This document shows positions 7,637-15,811 of a DNA stretch of 18,751 nucleotides, piece by piece. The notes below the pieces were generated by a model. It saw only the letters and a list, made by a program, of their open reading frames with translations, was not told the origin of the DNA and did not search any database. Position numbers and translations under genes: made by a program. Origin of the DNA: Mucilaginibacter sp. UBA4741 (GTDB lineage: Bacteria; Bacteroidota; Bacteroidia; Sphingobacteriales; Sphingobacteriaceae); NCBI GenBank assembly GCA_002403905.1, contig DHIR01000013.1, positions 12,006 through 30,756 on the forward strand, in the 5' to 3' direction. Every line of letters begins with the position of its first letter. Within the stretch, counting starts at the first letter, position 1.

Positions 7637-9145
7637 TTACAGATTATCTGTGTCTGCAATTATCTTGTCTTTTTCATGATCAGCTAAATAGGGGCTGGTG
7701 ATATAATTATGCTCTTTCAAGCGTGGTGAAACAAACATAAACGCTACTGTAAACAAAGTTACCACGCCAACAAAAAACCAGTAATAATTGGTAGTATTGC
7801 TAAGGTAGGGTTGTAAAAAGCCCTTATTGGCGATATTGGTATTTATAGCGCCAGTGAATAAATTACCTAACGATACCACTAATAACCAAATAGCTGTCAT
7901 GGTGCTTTTCATTGATTTTGGCGCATGGGTATAAGCATATTCCAGGCCGGTTATAGATACTAACACTTCGGCTGCTGACAATACTACATATGCAAATATC
8001 TGCCACCAGATTGATGGAGTGCCACCATGATCAATGTTAGATTGTATTAATGCAATGATCACAAAAGATAAAGCGGTTAAAACAAGCCCTGCACCTATAC
8101 GTCTTAGTGGAGTTGTTTTTAAACCAACGCTATCTAAAAACGGATATACCCAATAATTGAACACAGGTATAAAAAGTAATAAAAATATCGGATTAAATGT
8201 TTGTACCTGACCGGGCAACATGGTAAAACTTAACGAACCTATGCCGATGGTACGATTCATTTTACCGGCTTGTATAACCCATTCAGACAGATTTTGATCC
8301 CATACTGCCCAAAAGGCGAATGCAAAAAAGAATACAGACATTACACGGTAAACCGCTTTTACACCGTCAACCCTTTCTGAATTATGGGCTCCTTTTGCAA
8401 CATCCAGCCATGATTCGCCTGGTTTTTTCTTGCCCAGATGTGTTATGGCATACCAGGATATAAATACAAAGTTGTCCTTATTTACACCTGATGGTGGAAC
8501 CCTTACATACATTTTGCGACCTGAAAAGAAAATGATTGTGGCCAGACCCATTAATATACCCGGGATACCAAAAGCCCATTTAGCGCCATATTTGTCATAT
8601 ACTTCAGGGATTATTACGGTTGATAAAACAGAACCAGCATTGATGCTGAAATAAAACCAACCATATACTTTAGAAAGCAAGCTTTGGTTAGTTGCGTCAA
8701 ACTGATCACCCACATTGGCAGATACGCATGATTTTATGCCACCCGCGCCTATGGCTACCAAAACCAACCCGGCGGTAAATCCGGTTAAGTTAGTATCAAA
8801 CATGGCTAAAAACAAGTGCCCCAAACAATAAACAAGTGAGATATATAAGATGATTTTATACTTTCCGGTAAACCAATCGGCTACTATACCTCCTACAAAA
8901 GGCAATGCGTAAGCAAGCATAACAAAAAAGTGAGTACTTGCATTTGCATGTGCCTCAGCACCTGATTGTAGTAACTTGTTACCTGTAGGGTTATAAAATT
9001 GGGCTACCAAAAAAGTTACTAAGATAGAACGCATACCGTAAAAGCTAAAGCGTTCGGCCGCTTCATTGCCTATAATGAAAGGGATGCTTCTTGGGTATTT
9101 TGCTTCAGTTTTAACAACATCAGCCGTTAAGGTTTTTGAGGACAT
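7637..9145 (-). CDS. POT/PTR2-family peptide:H+ symporter
   Basis: A 502-aa inner-membrane major facilitator transporter of di- and tripeptides driven by the proton gradient. The POT signature ExxER is present at E28-A-A-E31-R32 in helix 1 (GNEAAERFSFYGM), and the PTR2 segment GGIVADWFTGKYKIILY follows helix 2. About 12-14 hydrophobic segments are visible, with a charged central loop near GKKKPGESW. Length fits the family. It has its own terminator downstream and a probable promoter upstream, so it looks monocistronic. The substrate could also be another small peptide-like compound. Confidence 0.93.
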   Translation of the reverse strand: MSSKTLTADVVKTEAKYPRSIPFIIGNEAAERFSFYGMRSILVTFLVAQFYNPTGNKLLQSGAEAHANASTHFFVMLAYALPFVGGIVADWFTGKYKIILYISLVYCLGHLFLAMFDTNLTGFTAGLVLVAIGAGGIKSCVSANVGDQFDATNQSLLSKVYGWFYFSINAGSVLSTVIIPEVYDKYGAKWAFGIPGILMGLATIIFFSGRKMYVRVPPSGVNKDNFVFISWYAITHLGKKKPGESWLDVAKGAHNSERVDGVKAVYRVMSVFFFAFAFWAVWDQNLSEWVIQAGKMNRTIGIGSLSFTMLPGQVQTFNPIFLLLFIPVFNYWVYPFLDSVGLKTTPLRRIGAGLVLTALSFVIIALIQSNIDHGGTPSIWWQIFAYVVLSAAEVLVSITGLEYAYTHAPKSMKSTMTAIWLLVVSLGNLFTGAINTNIANKGFLQPYLSNTTNYYWFFVGVVTLFTVAFMFVSPRLKEHNYITSPYLADHEKDKIIADTDNL

Positions 9146-9164
9146 AAGATCAGTTTAATTTTGT

Positions 9165-9194
9165 CTAAAATACTATTATTCTCTTAAATACAAA
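9165..9194 (-). promoter_or_regulatory. Probable promoter of the POT transporter gene
   Basis: On the minus strand, TTTG (9191-9194) - 18 nt - TATTTTAG (9165-9172). The -7 element differs from TAnnTTTG by one base. It lies about 20 nt upstream of the ATG. Confidence 0.4.
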
Positions 9195-9240
9195 TTATGG
9201 TGAATGTATTGTACTTATTGGGTTGGTTTATTAGCGAGAT

Positions 9241-10194
9241 TTATTGAACCGGCGTTTTTTTTATGGGTAAAGTTGTTTTAGGCCTTGGTAGTATTGGTTT
9301 TTCTGCTTTAGGATCAATGTAATTCTCGTCCTGCTCGTTAGGTACATTTCGCATGTCCAGATTATCTACGTATTCCCACCTGCCGTCTTTTAAACGATAG
9401 CCATTGTAAGTTAGATCCGGGCCGTAAGTTTCGGGTTTATCTTTTGATTTTTTATCTGACGATGCCAAATTATCAAATACAATTAAATGCTGCGAATGGA
9501 CATATTTTAACAGCATTGATGCCTGGCGGGCGTATTCAAAAACCACACGTTTGCGTCTTTTATTATTCCCATCAAATACGGGCATGCCAAATATTGGCTT
9601 ATCGTTTTGAAACGAAAGTACATCAATAATTTTTTTTGTTGATTTATCGGTATTGCCCTTCCAGCCTAACAATACGTAATAGGGGGTAACGCCGCTAACA
9701 GGTATAATGGTATAATATTGGGCCCCATACCATTTATGATTATCGACTACCGAATCTTCGGGGTTTTTAAGCAGGGGAGAGTAATCCTCCAAACCATATA
9801 ATTTTAACGGACCGCTGGTATTTACCTGTATAGCACCATAAAAACGGTAGCTGCCGTCATCATGAGTTACGTGCCAGCTAAATATCCTGAATTTGTTATC
9901 AGGCGAATTAGTAAGGGTTATGGTTTTTATGGAATCGAATGGAAAGGCAAACGAGTTGGGCGTTTTTAAAGCTGCAACCAAGGTTTTTATAAATTGGTAA
10001 TTGGCGTTTTTTCGGATAAGGTCATTGTCATTATTAATGAAAGTGTTACCTAAATGCTTCAGGCTATCCTGGTAAAAGTTTAATTGTTTTAAATTACTGC
10101 TATCAGCATGTTGCGCGAAAGCCTGTAAAAAGAATAATGTAGAAAATATAGTTAAGACGAAGCTTCGTACCACCACCAAAATATTAATGCTCAC
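9241..10194 (-). CDS. Secreted hypothetical protein (317 aa)
   Basis: I do not recognise a named family. It has a GTG start directly preceded by an in-frame TAA, then a clear Sec signal (about residues 5-27, ending LQAFAQ), so the product is exported. The mature part is rich in aromatic and beta-prone segments (SYRFYGAIQV, YGAQYYTIIPV, YYVLLGWKG, RVVFEYARQASMLL) with a DGRWEYVDN motif. It ends in a Pro/Lys-rich tail, probably a disordered C-terminus. There is no lipobox, transmembrane anchor or catalytic motif. It lies 29 nt downstream of the thiolase gene on the same strand, suggesting cotranscription without an obvious functional link. It is likely a conserved Bacteroidota exported protein of unknown role. 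Confidence 0.8.
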   Translation of the reverse strand: MSINILVVVRSFVLTIFSTLFFLQAFAQHADSSNLKQLNFYQDSLKHLGNTFINNDNDLIRKNANYQFIKTLVAALKTPNSFAFPFDSIKTITLTNSPDNKFRIFSWHVTHDDGSYRFYGAIQVNTSGPLKLYGLEDYSPLLKNPEDSVVDNHKWYGAQYYTIIPVSGVTPYYVLLGWKGNTDKSTKKIIDVLSFQNDKPIFGMPVFDGNNKRRKRVVFEYARQASMLLKYVHSQHLIVFDNLASSDKKSKDKPETYGPDLTYNGYRLKDGRWEYVDNLDMRNVPNEQDENYIDPKAEKPILPRPKTTLPIKKTPVQ

Positions 10195-10223
10195 TTATTC
10201 GTAAATATATAGGTTTTTTATCC

Positions 10224-11399
10224 TTAACGTAAATTTTCAATAACAATTGCGCTGGCACCACCGCCGCCGTTACAAATTCCGGCAACCCCATATTTACCTT
10301 TATTTTGCTCCAATACGCTTAATAAAGTAACTACGATACGTGCTCCAGATGCACCCAATGGATGCCCCAAAGATACCGCACCGCCATTAACATTTACACG
10401 GGTTGGGTCTAATTTTAATTTTTGATTATTGGCAATAGATACTACAGAAAATGCTTCATTGATCTCATAATAGTCAGCACCTGAGGCTAAGCCCGCACGT
10501 TGTAATGCTAACGGGATAGCTTTTGATGGGGCAGTAGTAAACCACTCAGGCGCTTGTTGGGCATCAGCGTAAGATATTATTTTGGCTATTGGCTTAATGC
10601 CTAGCTCGTCAGCCTTTTCTTTACTCATTAATATTACTGCTGCGGCACCATCATTTAAGGATGATGCATTTGCCGCGGTAACGGTTCCATCTTTTTTAAA
10701 TACAGGTTTTAATGAAGAAATCTTATCAAATTTTACTGTTGCAGGCTCTTCATCATCACTAAATAAAGTGATCTCGCCTTTTTTGTTTTTTAACTCGACA
10801 GGTGTAATCTCATTAACAAACTTCCCGTTGTTTTGCGCGTTAATGGCCCGGTTATATGATTCTATTGCATACGTGTCCTGGTCTTCACGGCTTATGTTAC
10901 ATTCAACCGCACAAAGTTCGGCGGCTGAGCCCATGTGGTAATCATTATAAACATCCCAAAGGCCATCTTCAACCAAGCCATCTATTAACAGATCGTTCCC
11001 TAATTTATAACCGGTACGGGCTTTAGTTAAATAGTAGGGTACATTGCTCATACTCTCCATGCCGCCCGCTAATACAATATCATTTTGCCCGGAAATAATA
11101 CTTTGAGCCGCAAGCATAATTGCTTTCATGCCCGATGCGCAAACCTTATTTACTGTAGTAGCCGGAAGATAGGGCAGACCGGCATATATTGCAGCCTGGG
11201 TAGCCGGTGCCTGGCCCAAATTGGCCGACAATACATTGCCCATAAAAACTTCCTGAATATGCTCTGGCTTTAAACCGGATTTCTCAACTACCGATTTAAT
11301 AACAATACTGCCCAATTGTGTTGCTGTAAGCGAAGCTAAACTGCCGCCAAAACTGCCAATAGGGGTACGGGTTGCCACTACTATAACTACTTCTCTCAT
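10224..11399 (-). CDS. Acetyl-CoA C-acetyltransferase (thiolase II)
   Basis: A 391-aa cytosolic thiolase that condenses two acetyl-CoA to acetoacetyl-CoA, or cleaves it, in fatty-acid/ketone or short-chain acyl metabolism. The catalytic triad is visible: nucleophile C87 in NKVCASGMKA, H346 in GGAVSLGHPLGASGAR, and C376 in GICNGGGGASA. The AANASSLNDGAAA loop is also present. Length and order are normal for the AtoB/ThlA/PhaA group. A perfect -7 box lies 19 nt upstream of the ATG, beyond the hairpin that ends the SPFH operon, so it begins a separate transcript. The choice between degradative and biosynthetic roles cannot be made here. Confidence 0.95.
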   Translation of the reverse strand: MREVVIVVATRTPIGSFGGSLASLTATQLGSIVIKSVVEKSGLKPEHIQEVFMGNVLSANLGQAPATQAAIYAGLPYLPATTVNKVCASGMKAIMLAAQSIISGQNDIVLAGGMESMSNVPYYLTKARTGYKLGNDLLIDGLVEDGLWDVYNDYHMGSAAELCAVECNISREDQDTYAIESYNRAINAQNNGKFVNEITPVELKNKKGEITLFSDDEEPATVKFDKISSLKPVFKKDGTVTAANASSLNDGAAAVILMSKEKADELGIKPIAKIISYADAQQAPEWFTTAPSKAIPLALQRAGLASGADYYEINEAFSVVSIANNQKLKLDPTRVNVNGGAVSLGHPLGASGARIVVTLLSVLEQNKGKYGVAGICNGGGGASAIVIENLR

Positions 11400-11418
11400 C
11401 AGTTTGATTTTAGTAGCG

Positions 11419-11426
11419 CAAATCTA
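11419..11426 (-). promoter_or_regulatory. -7 box (TAGATTTG) of the thiolase gene
   Basis: Exact TAnnTTTG match on the minus strand, 19 nt upstream of the thiolase ATG. The nearest TTG upstream is 15 nt away, inside the hairpin at 11440-11469, which is shorter than the usual spacing. Confidence 0.5.
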
Positions 11427-11439
11427 TTTAATTTATTTG

Positions 11440-11469
11440 AACAATTACTATGCTTGCATAGTAATTGTT
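11440..11469 (-). terminator. Perfect 14-bp hairpin at the end of the SPFH operon
   Basis: AACAATTACTATGC-TT-GCATAGTAATTGTT, a perfect inverted repeat that overlaps the stop codon of the Arc-like gene. The minus-strand flank TCAAATAAATT is not a proper U-tract. It may therefore be a terminator, an mRNA-stabilising hairpin, or a protein-binding palindrome just upstream of the thiolase promoter. Confidence 0.55.
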
Positions 11470-11641
11470 ACTCGTTATTATCTTCTTTCTTTTTCTTGTT
11501 TTTTTTATGCGCAAGTAAAGCCTGTTGCAGTAAATATTCTACCTGCCCGTTGGTGCTTCTAAATTCATCAGCAGCCCAGGTTTCTATTTCCTTCAACATA
11601 TTGGGGTTTACCCTTAAAATAAATGCTTTTTTTTCGGCCAT
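11468..11641 (-). CDS. Arc-like ribbon-helix-helix DNA-binding protein (57 aa)
   Basis: A short protein starting MAEKKAFILRVNPNMLKEIE. The single beta-strand KAFILRV, helix A (NMLKEIETWAADEF), the turn RSTNGQ and helix B (VEYLLQQALLAH) match the Arc/MetJ-type RHH fold, followed by a Lys-rich tail (KKNKKKKEDNNE). It probably binds DNA as a dimer through the beta-strand. It is the last gene of the SPFH operon, 2 nt after the preceding stop codon. The operon promoter carries a symmetric site overlapping the -7 box, so autorepression by this protein is the natural guess. It could instead be an antitoxin-like partner of the membrane proteins. The reading frame is shorter than many ORF cut-offs. 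Confidence 0.85.
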   Translation of the reverse strand: MAEKKAFILRVNPNMLKEIETWAADEFRSTNGQVEYLLQQALLAHKKNKKKKEDNNE

Positions 11642-11643
11642 AA

Positions 11644-12180
11644 TTAAGTAGCTATTGCTGCCGCCTCTGCTTGTCTCAATAAAACTAAATTAACCCCAAT
11701 AAGGGTTATTAACGCTAGCGGAAATTTTGTTTTTGCTAATTCCTGATCAATACTTACCGTAAATGGCCTGGTGCATTTGCAGGTGGTTTTAACTTGAATG
11801 CAGTCGCCATATTGGTCATTTGTCCAATTCAGTGTTCTTGAAAAAAATCCTTTACCGCATGTTAATGCCGCGTTAAAGCCATTGTTCATTTCAATAGCGG
11901 TTTTGGTCCCCCAGCCATTTCTTGTGATCTTACCAACTACCTCACTTTTTAAAGCATCTATAATAAGTGTTTCTTTACCTAAAAAGCCAATACACCTTAC
12001 TATCCATTCTCCGTCACTGGTTATTATATTTTTTTCTCTTTGCCAAATATCTCTGCAACTTAATGTCCCATACTCAAACTGTCCATCGGTTAATGTATAT
12101 ACAGGCTTAAAAAAACCTTTACGTATCAACTGTAACTCTGTAGAGCGCGAAGAATCAATTTTTACATAGTTGTTTATCAT
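11644..12180 (-). CDS. LURP-one/scramblase-like (tubby-fold) protein, paralogue 2
   Basis: A 178-aa protein, clearly paralogous to the gene just upstream. Both have an early segment of the form L-RxGxxxPxYxLTDGxxxYGxLSxxxI, a mid strand ending in VxGKxTR, a block with FNAA/FSAS, and a hydrophobic segment near the C-terminus (FPLALITLIGVNLVLLR, then QAEAAAIAT). In LURP-one-related and scramblase proteins a hydrophobic helix threads a 12-strand beta barrel. The length and the terminal hydrophobic helix fit this, but the assignment is from pattern only. Several Cys cluster at KTTCKCTRPF. It lies 3 nt after the first paralogue and 2 nt before the Arc-like gene. The function is unknown; lipid or membrane binding with the SPFH protein is an inference. 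Confidence 0.7.
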   Translation of the reverse strand: MINNYVKIDSSRSTELQLIRKGFFKPVYTLTDGQFEYGTLSCRDIWQREKNIITSDGEWIVRCIGFLGKETLIIDALKSEVVGKITRNGWGTKTAIEMNNGFNAALTCGKGFFSRTLNWTNDQYGDCIQVKTTCKCTRPFTVSIDQELAKTKFPLALITLIGVNLVLLRQAEAAAIAT

Positions 12181-12183
12181 AAC

Positions 12184-12696
12184 TTAATGAACCGCCCTTT
12201 TGCATCGTCTTAAAATAATTAAATGTGCACCTAAAAATATTAATTTAGGTATTACCGCCGCGGGGGTATTTGTTGGATACAAATGTACATCAGTAGTTAA
12301 AGTAAACGGAAAATGGTTTTTTAAACTCATGATCTTACCATAACCTTCTGATTCCCACACATACTCTCGCGAAAATAATGAAGACCTGTAAAAACTAGCG
12401 CTAAAACCGCTTTCCAATGTCAGTAGTCTTGTTCTGCTAAATAATTCGCGGGTGCACTTACCAATCACATTACCAGTACTATCAGTTATTAAAATTGTTC
12501 TGCTAAAAAATTCTTCAAAATTAAAATAGAGGGTAGAGGTAGCAGTTCTAACTTCGGCATTACGTTTAGAAATGCCATCATAACTTAACTCACCATATTT
12601 GTTTAATCCATCGGTCAGCTCATATTCGGGGCTCCACCAGCCATGCCTTAATAAGGACAGCTCATTGGTTGTTGTAATATCTAGTTCCTGGTACAT
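12184..12696 (-). CDS. LURP-one/scramblase-like (tubby-fold) protein, paralogue 1
   Basis: 170 aa from the ATG giving MYQELDITTTNELSLLRHGW. An upstream ATG at 12756 would add 20 residues overlapping the SPFH gene by about 55 nt in another frame. I reject it because the ATG at 12696 matches the paralogue's N-terminus and leaves a 5-nt gap like the other gaps of this operon. It shares with paralogue 2 the LTDGxxxYGxLS segment, a GNVIGKCTRELF strand and a near C-terminal hydrophobic helix (AAVIPKLIFLGAHLIILRR). No signal peptide is visible, so it is cytoplasmic or membrane-associated. The fold assignment is tentative and no catalytic residues are evident. Confidence 0.7.
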   Translation of the reverse strand: MYQELDITTTNELSLLRHGWWSPEYELTDGLNKYGELSYDGISKRNAEVRTATSTLYFNFEEFFSRTILITDSTGNVIGKCTRELFSRTRLLTLESGFSASFYRSSLFSREYVWESEGYGKIMSLKNHFPFTLTTDVHLYPTNTPAAVIPKLIFLGAHLIILRRCKRAVH

Positions 12697-12701
12697 AACA
12701 A

Positions 12702-13559
12702 TTAGTGATATAAGGTGCCAGTGTTTACAACCGGGTTTACACTCCTGTCGCCGCATAAAACAACCAATAGGTTGCTTACCATGGCAGCTTTACGTTCCTC
12801 ATCAAGGTCTACTATGTTTTTTTCTGATAGTCTTTGTAACGCCATCTCAACCATACCTACCGCGCCTTCAACAATTAACCTTCGTGCAGATATTATAGCC
12901 GATGCTTGTTGCCTTTGCAACATAGTATGTGCGATCTCTGGCGCGTAAGCCAGGTGTGATATGCGGGCTTCTAATACTTCAATACCTGCACGGTCTAATC
13001 GCTCATTCAATTCTTTCTCTAACAATATACTAACCTGGTCGGCACCGCCTCTTAAAGTAATGCCGGCGTTTTCGTCTTCAATACTATCATAAGGGAATGA
13101 ATTAGCTAAATGCCTTACTGCTGCTTCGCTCTGTATATTTACATATTGCAGGTAATTTTCAACCGCGAATATAGCGCTGGCTGTGTTTTTTATTTGCCAA
13201 ACAATAACAGCGGCGATCTCTATAGGGTTACCAACACTATCATTTACTTTAAGCTGCTGGCCGTTTAAGTTAAAAGCTTTTAATGAAACCTTCTTTTTTA
13301 CAGTAAAGGGGTTTACCCAAAAAAAGCCATCTTGTTTAACCGTACCAACGTATTTACCAAAAAGTGTAAGCACTTTAGATTCGTTGGGGTTAACAATTAC
13401 TAGTCCCGGTAATATCAATACAAAGTCAACTATAAAAATTACTATAGCCGGTACTGCATTACGTTCATAAATGAAAAAGCCGGTAAATGCTAATAAAAGC
13501 AGAAATAAGGCAAAGGTTAAATAACCTGATGGCGGGTTAATGATTTTTTCAGTATTCAT
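12702..13559 (-). CDS. SPFH/band-7 (stomatin-like) membrane protein
   Basis: A 285-aa inner-membrane scaffold protein of the stomatin/prohibitin/flotillin superfamily. Two hydrophobic segments at the N-terminus (about 13-31 and 36-57) are followed by the PHB domain starting [21 protein letters not shown]. Further typical segments are [31 protein letters not shown], an amphipathic [15 protein letters not shown] segment, and the helical stretch [25 protein letters not shown] plus [15 protein letters not shown]. Such proteins form oligomeric cages or rings organising membrane microdomains and modulating proteases or channels. It is the first gene of a four-gene operon with two tubby-fold-like proteins and an Arc-like regulator, and its promoter bears a palindromic operator candidate. 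Its partner process is not known. Confidence 0.92.
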   Translation of the reverse strand: MNTEKIINPPSGYLTFALFLLLLAFTGFFIYERNAVPAIVIFIVDFVLILPGLVIVNPNESKVLTLFGKYVGTVKQDGFFWVNPFTVKKKVSLKAFNLNGQQLKVNDSVGNPIEIAAVIVWQIKNTASAIFAVENYLQYVNIQSEAAVRHLANSFPYDSIEDENAGITLRGGADQVSILLEKELNERLDRAGIEVLEARISHLAYAPEIAHTMLQRQQASAIISARRLIVEGAVGMVEMALQRLSEKNIVDLDEERKAAMVSNLLVVLCGDRSVNPVVNTGTLYH

Positions 13560-13578
13560 GATTGGTTTTGATTTTAAA

Positions 13579-13619
13579 ATGATATCACAAAGATATCATA
13601 ATTGATTTGACAAAAGCAA
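13579..13619 (-). promoter_or_regulatory. SPFH-operon promoter with palindromic operator over the -7 box
   Basis: On the minus strand, TTG (13617-13619) - 21 nt - TATCTTTG (13588-13595), an exact TAnnTTTG, about 29 nt upstream of the ATG. A perfect inverted repeat ATGATATC-N5-GATATCAT (13579-13599) encloses the -7 box. A dimeric regulator bound there would block promoter recognition, and the operon's own RHH protein is the obvious candidate. Confidence 0.7.
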
Positions 13620-13647
13620 TAAAAAAAACATATAGCGTAAAATATAT

Positions 13648-13655
13648 TATTTTTG
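13648..13655 (+). promoter_or_regulatory. -7 box (TATTTTTG) of the 7TM-HD gene
   Basis: Exact TAnnTTTG match, 17 nt upstream of the ATG at 13673. No TTG at the right spacing. An A-rich tract (13619-13628) lies upstream. It is divergent from the SPFH promoter within a 113-nt gap. Confidence 0.5.
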
Positions 13656-13672
13656 AGGGCTTAACTTAATAA

Positions 13673-15736
13673 ATGGCTACACTTTCTTCTTCGCGCCAAA
13701 AGGCTTTGTTACGCAAATACGCACGCAACGTTAAGTTTTTAATGATGGCGGTGAGTATTTGCTTAATTGTTTATTCGCTGCCTAAACAGGCTAAGTTTAG
13801 CTATGAAATTGAAAAGGGAAGGATATGGAACCAGAAGGACCTGGTATCGCCCTATAATTTCGCGATATTAAAAACGCAGGCCCAAATTCAGAATGACCGC
13901 CGCAACGCGTTATCCAGCACTAACCAGTTATACCAGTTAAATAATGATGTTGCCCAGCAGCAAATGGATGGTTTTAAAAACGATCTGGAAATAAAATGGC
14001 ATAACGCCGGTATTGATGACAGGCTAAAACCAAAATATATTTTAGCAGGGAATGAGCTATTAAAAGATGTTTATGATAAAGGTGTATTTACACTAAATCC
14101 TAAATATCAGCAAAATCAGGGCTACACCATTACTATACTGCAAAACAATATATCGACCGAGAAAAGCACATCAGAATTACTTACCCGCGAAAGCGCACTG
14201 GCGTATTGCAGCCGGGTATTAAACAGGAGCACTGATGTAAATAAAACCTTTTTGCTGGATCTGCTGCAAAACCATATACAAAACAATATTATATATGATG
14301 ATAAGCTAACAACCCGGCTTGAAACAGAAGTGCTGGAGGGCCTATCATTAACCGGTGGTATGGTAGAAAAAGGCGAAGTTATTATATCCAAAGGGTCTGT
14401 TGTAAATGATGAAGTATATCAAAAATTACAGTCGTATAAAAAAGCGTTTGAGGATAATGCCCGAATAAATGGTAACCCCAGGCTGGTATTGGCCGGTCAG
14501 TTTTTACTGGTATCAATTACCATAGCGTTGCTCATGATATTCCTTTATATTTTCAGGAAGGATATTTATGACGACAACAGGCTGGTGAGTTTGATATTGC
14601 TGGTAATTACGGCCATGCTGTTCACTTTATCAATGGCGATAAAGTTAGAGTTGCCTAATTTGTATTATATACCTTATTGTATAGTTCCAATTATCATCCG
14701 CATTTTGTTTGATACCCGGTTGGCGCTAAACATACATCTGTTGGTAGTGCTTATAGCAGGTTTCTTTGTGCCTAACAGCTTTGAGTTTGCCTATTTTGAA
14801 ATTACGGCGGGCATGGTATCTATCTATAGTATCAAAAACCTGGTGCGGCGCGAGCAATTCCTTATATCAGCGGTTATTATAACCTTTACCTATTTTGTTT
14901 CTTTCTTAGGCATATCTTTAATTAGAGAGGGAAGTTTGGTTGATATTGACTGGAGAAACCTTATCCCATTTGCAGTAAGTGTTTTGTTAACCTTGCTTGC
15001 TTACCCATTAATTTATTTGTTCGAGAAGATATTTGCTATAACATCAGACATTACATTAATAGAGCTTACCAATACCAATGCGCCGCTATTGCGCGAAATG
15101 GCATTTTCGGCACCGGGCACATTTCAGCACTCTTTACAGGTAGCTAATTTGGCCGAGAATGCTATATATGCTATTGGAGGTAATGCATTATTGGTTAGGG
15201 CGGGAGCATTGTACCATGATATAGGTAAAATGGAAAACCCACTGTTTTTTGTGGAGAACCAAAGTTCGGGCTTTAACCCGCATGATAAATTGCCTTATGA
15301 AGAAAGCGCGCAAATTATCATCAGGCACGTTTATAAGGGTATTGAAATGGCCCAGAAAGATAATATTCCCGAAATAATAATTGATTTTATACGCACCCAC
15401 CATGGTAACACCAGGGTTGATTATTTTTATCAATCATTTCTTAAAAATTTCCCCGAAAAAATCATCAATGAGAACACTTTTAGGTACCCGGGGCCTATTC
15501 CTTTCTCAAAAGAAGCTGGTGTTTTGATGCTTGCAGACTCGGTTGAGGCCGCTTCGCGCTCATTAAAAGAGCCTGATGAAAAATCAATTAGCGCGTTGGT
15601 TGACCGCATTGTAAAATACAAATTAGATCAAAACCAATTGAAAGACAGTAATATAACATTGAAGGATATTGAAACCATTAAGACAATTTTTAAGCGAATG
15701 CTGATGAGTATTTACCATGTGCGAATAGATTATTAA
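13673..15736 (+). CDS. PgpH-like 7TM-HD phosphodiesterase (probably c-di-AMP)
   Basis: A 687-aa inner-membrane protein of the 7TM-receptor/HD family. It has an N-terminal anchor (about 20-36, KFLMMAVSICLIVYSLP), a large extracytoplasmic domain (about 40-265), seven hydrophobic segments (about 268-455) and a cytoplasmic HD domain. HD residues visible are H in HSLQVANLAENA (about 486), the HD pair in LYHDIGKMENP (515-516), a His in FNPHDKLPYEES, IIRHVYKG, and THHGN (about 575). In Listeria PgpH this architecture hydrolyses c-di-AMP. Substrate identity here is by homology. Length is normal for Bacteroidota members (HDIG-domain proteins). It is transcribed divergently from the SPFH operon and is followed by tRNA-Ser. 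Confidence 0.93.
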   Translation: MATLSSSRQKALLRKYARNVKFLMMAVSICLIVYSLPKQAKFSYEIEKGRIWNQKDLVSPYNFAILKTQAQIQNDRRNALSSTNQLYQLNNDVAQQQMDGFKNDLEIKWHNAGIDDRLKPKYILAGNELLKDVYDKGVFTLNPKYQQNQGYTITILQNNISTEKSTSELLTRESALAYCSRVLNRSTDVNKTFLLDLLQNHIQNNIIYDDKLTTRLETEVLEGLSLTGGMVEKGEVIISKGSVVNDEVYQKLQSYKKAFEDNARINGNPRLVLAGQFLLVSITIALLMIFLYIFRKDIYDDNRLVSLILLVITAMLFTLSMAIKLELPNLYYIPYCIVPIIIRILFDTRLALNIHLLVVLIAGFFVPNSFEFAYFEITAGMVSIYSIKNLVRREQFLISAVIITFTYFVSFLGISLIREGSLVDIDWRNLIPFAVSVLLTLLAYPLIYLFEKIFAITSDITLIELTNTNAPLLREMAFSAPGTFQHSLQVANLAENAIYAIGGNALLVRAGALYHDIGKMENPLFFVENQSSGFNPHDKLPYEESAQIIIRHVYKGIEMAQKDNIPEIIIDFIRTHHGNTRVDYFYQSFLKNFPEKIINENTFRYPGPIPFSKEAGVLMLADSVEAASRSLKEPDEKSISALVDRIVKYKLDQNQLKDSNITLKDIETIKTIFKRMLMSIYHVRIDY

Positions 15737-15742
15737 TTTTTT

Positions 15743-15772
15743 TTTGATGGCTTAGCCTAATTGCTATATTTG
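15743..15772 (+). promoter_or_regulatory. Promoter of tRNA-Ser
   Basis: TTTG (15743-15746) - 18 nt - TATATTTG (15765-15772), full agreement with the Bacteroidota sigma-A consensus. It is located 39 nt upstream of the mature tRNA. Confidence 0.75.
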
Positions 15773-15811
15773 CAGTCCCTGAAAAAGGGGTTTTATTGAA
15801 AACAATAACAC

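Noticed and set aside
11798..12169. 123-aa plus-strand open frame
   Set aside because: Opposite-strand shadow of the second tubby-like gene, with no recognisable motif or promoter.
12697..12756. Longer N-terminus of tubby-like paralogue 1 (ATG at 12756)
   Set aside because: It would overlap the SPFH gene by about 55 nt and add residues rich in Cys/His unlike the paralogue; the ATG at 12696 fits the operon spacing.
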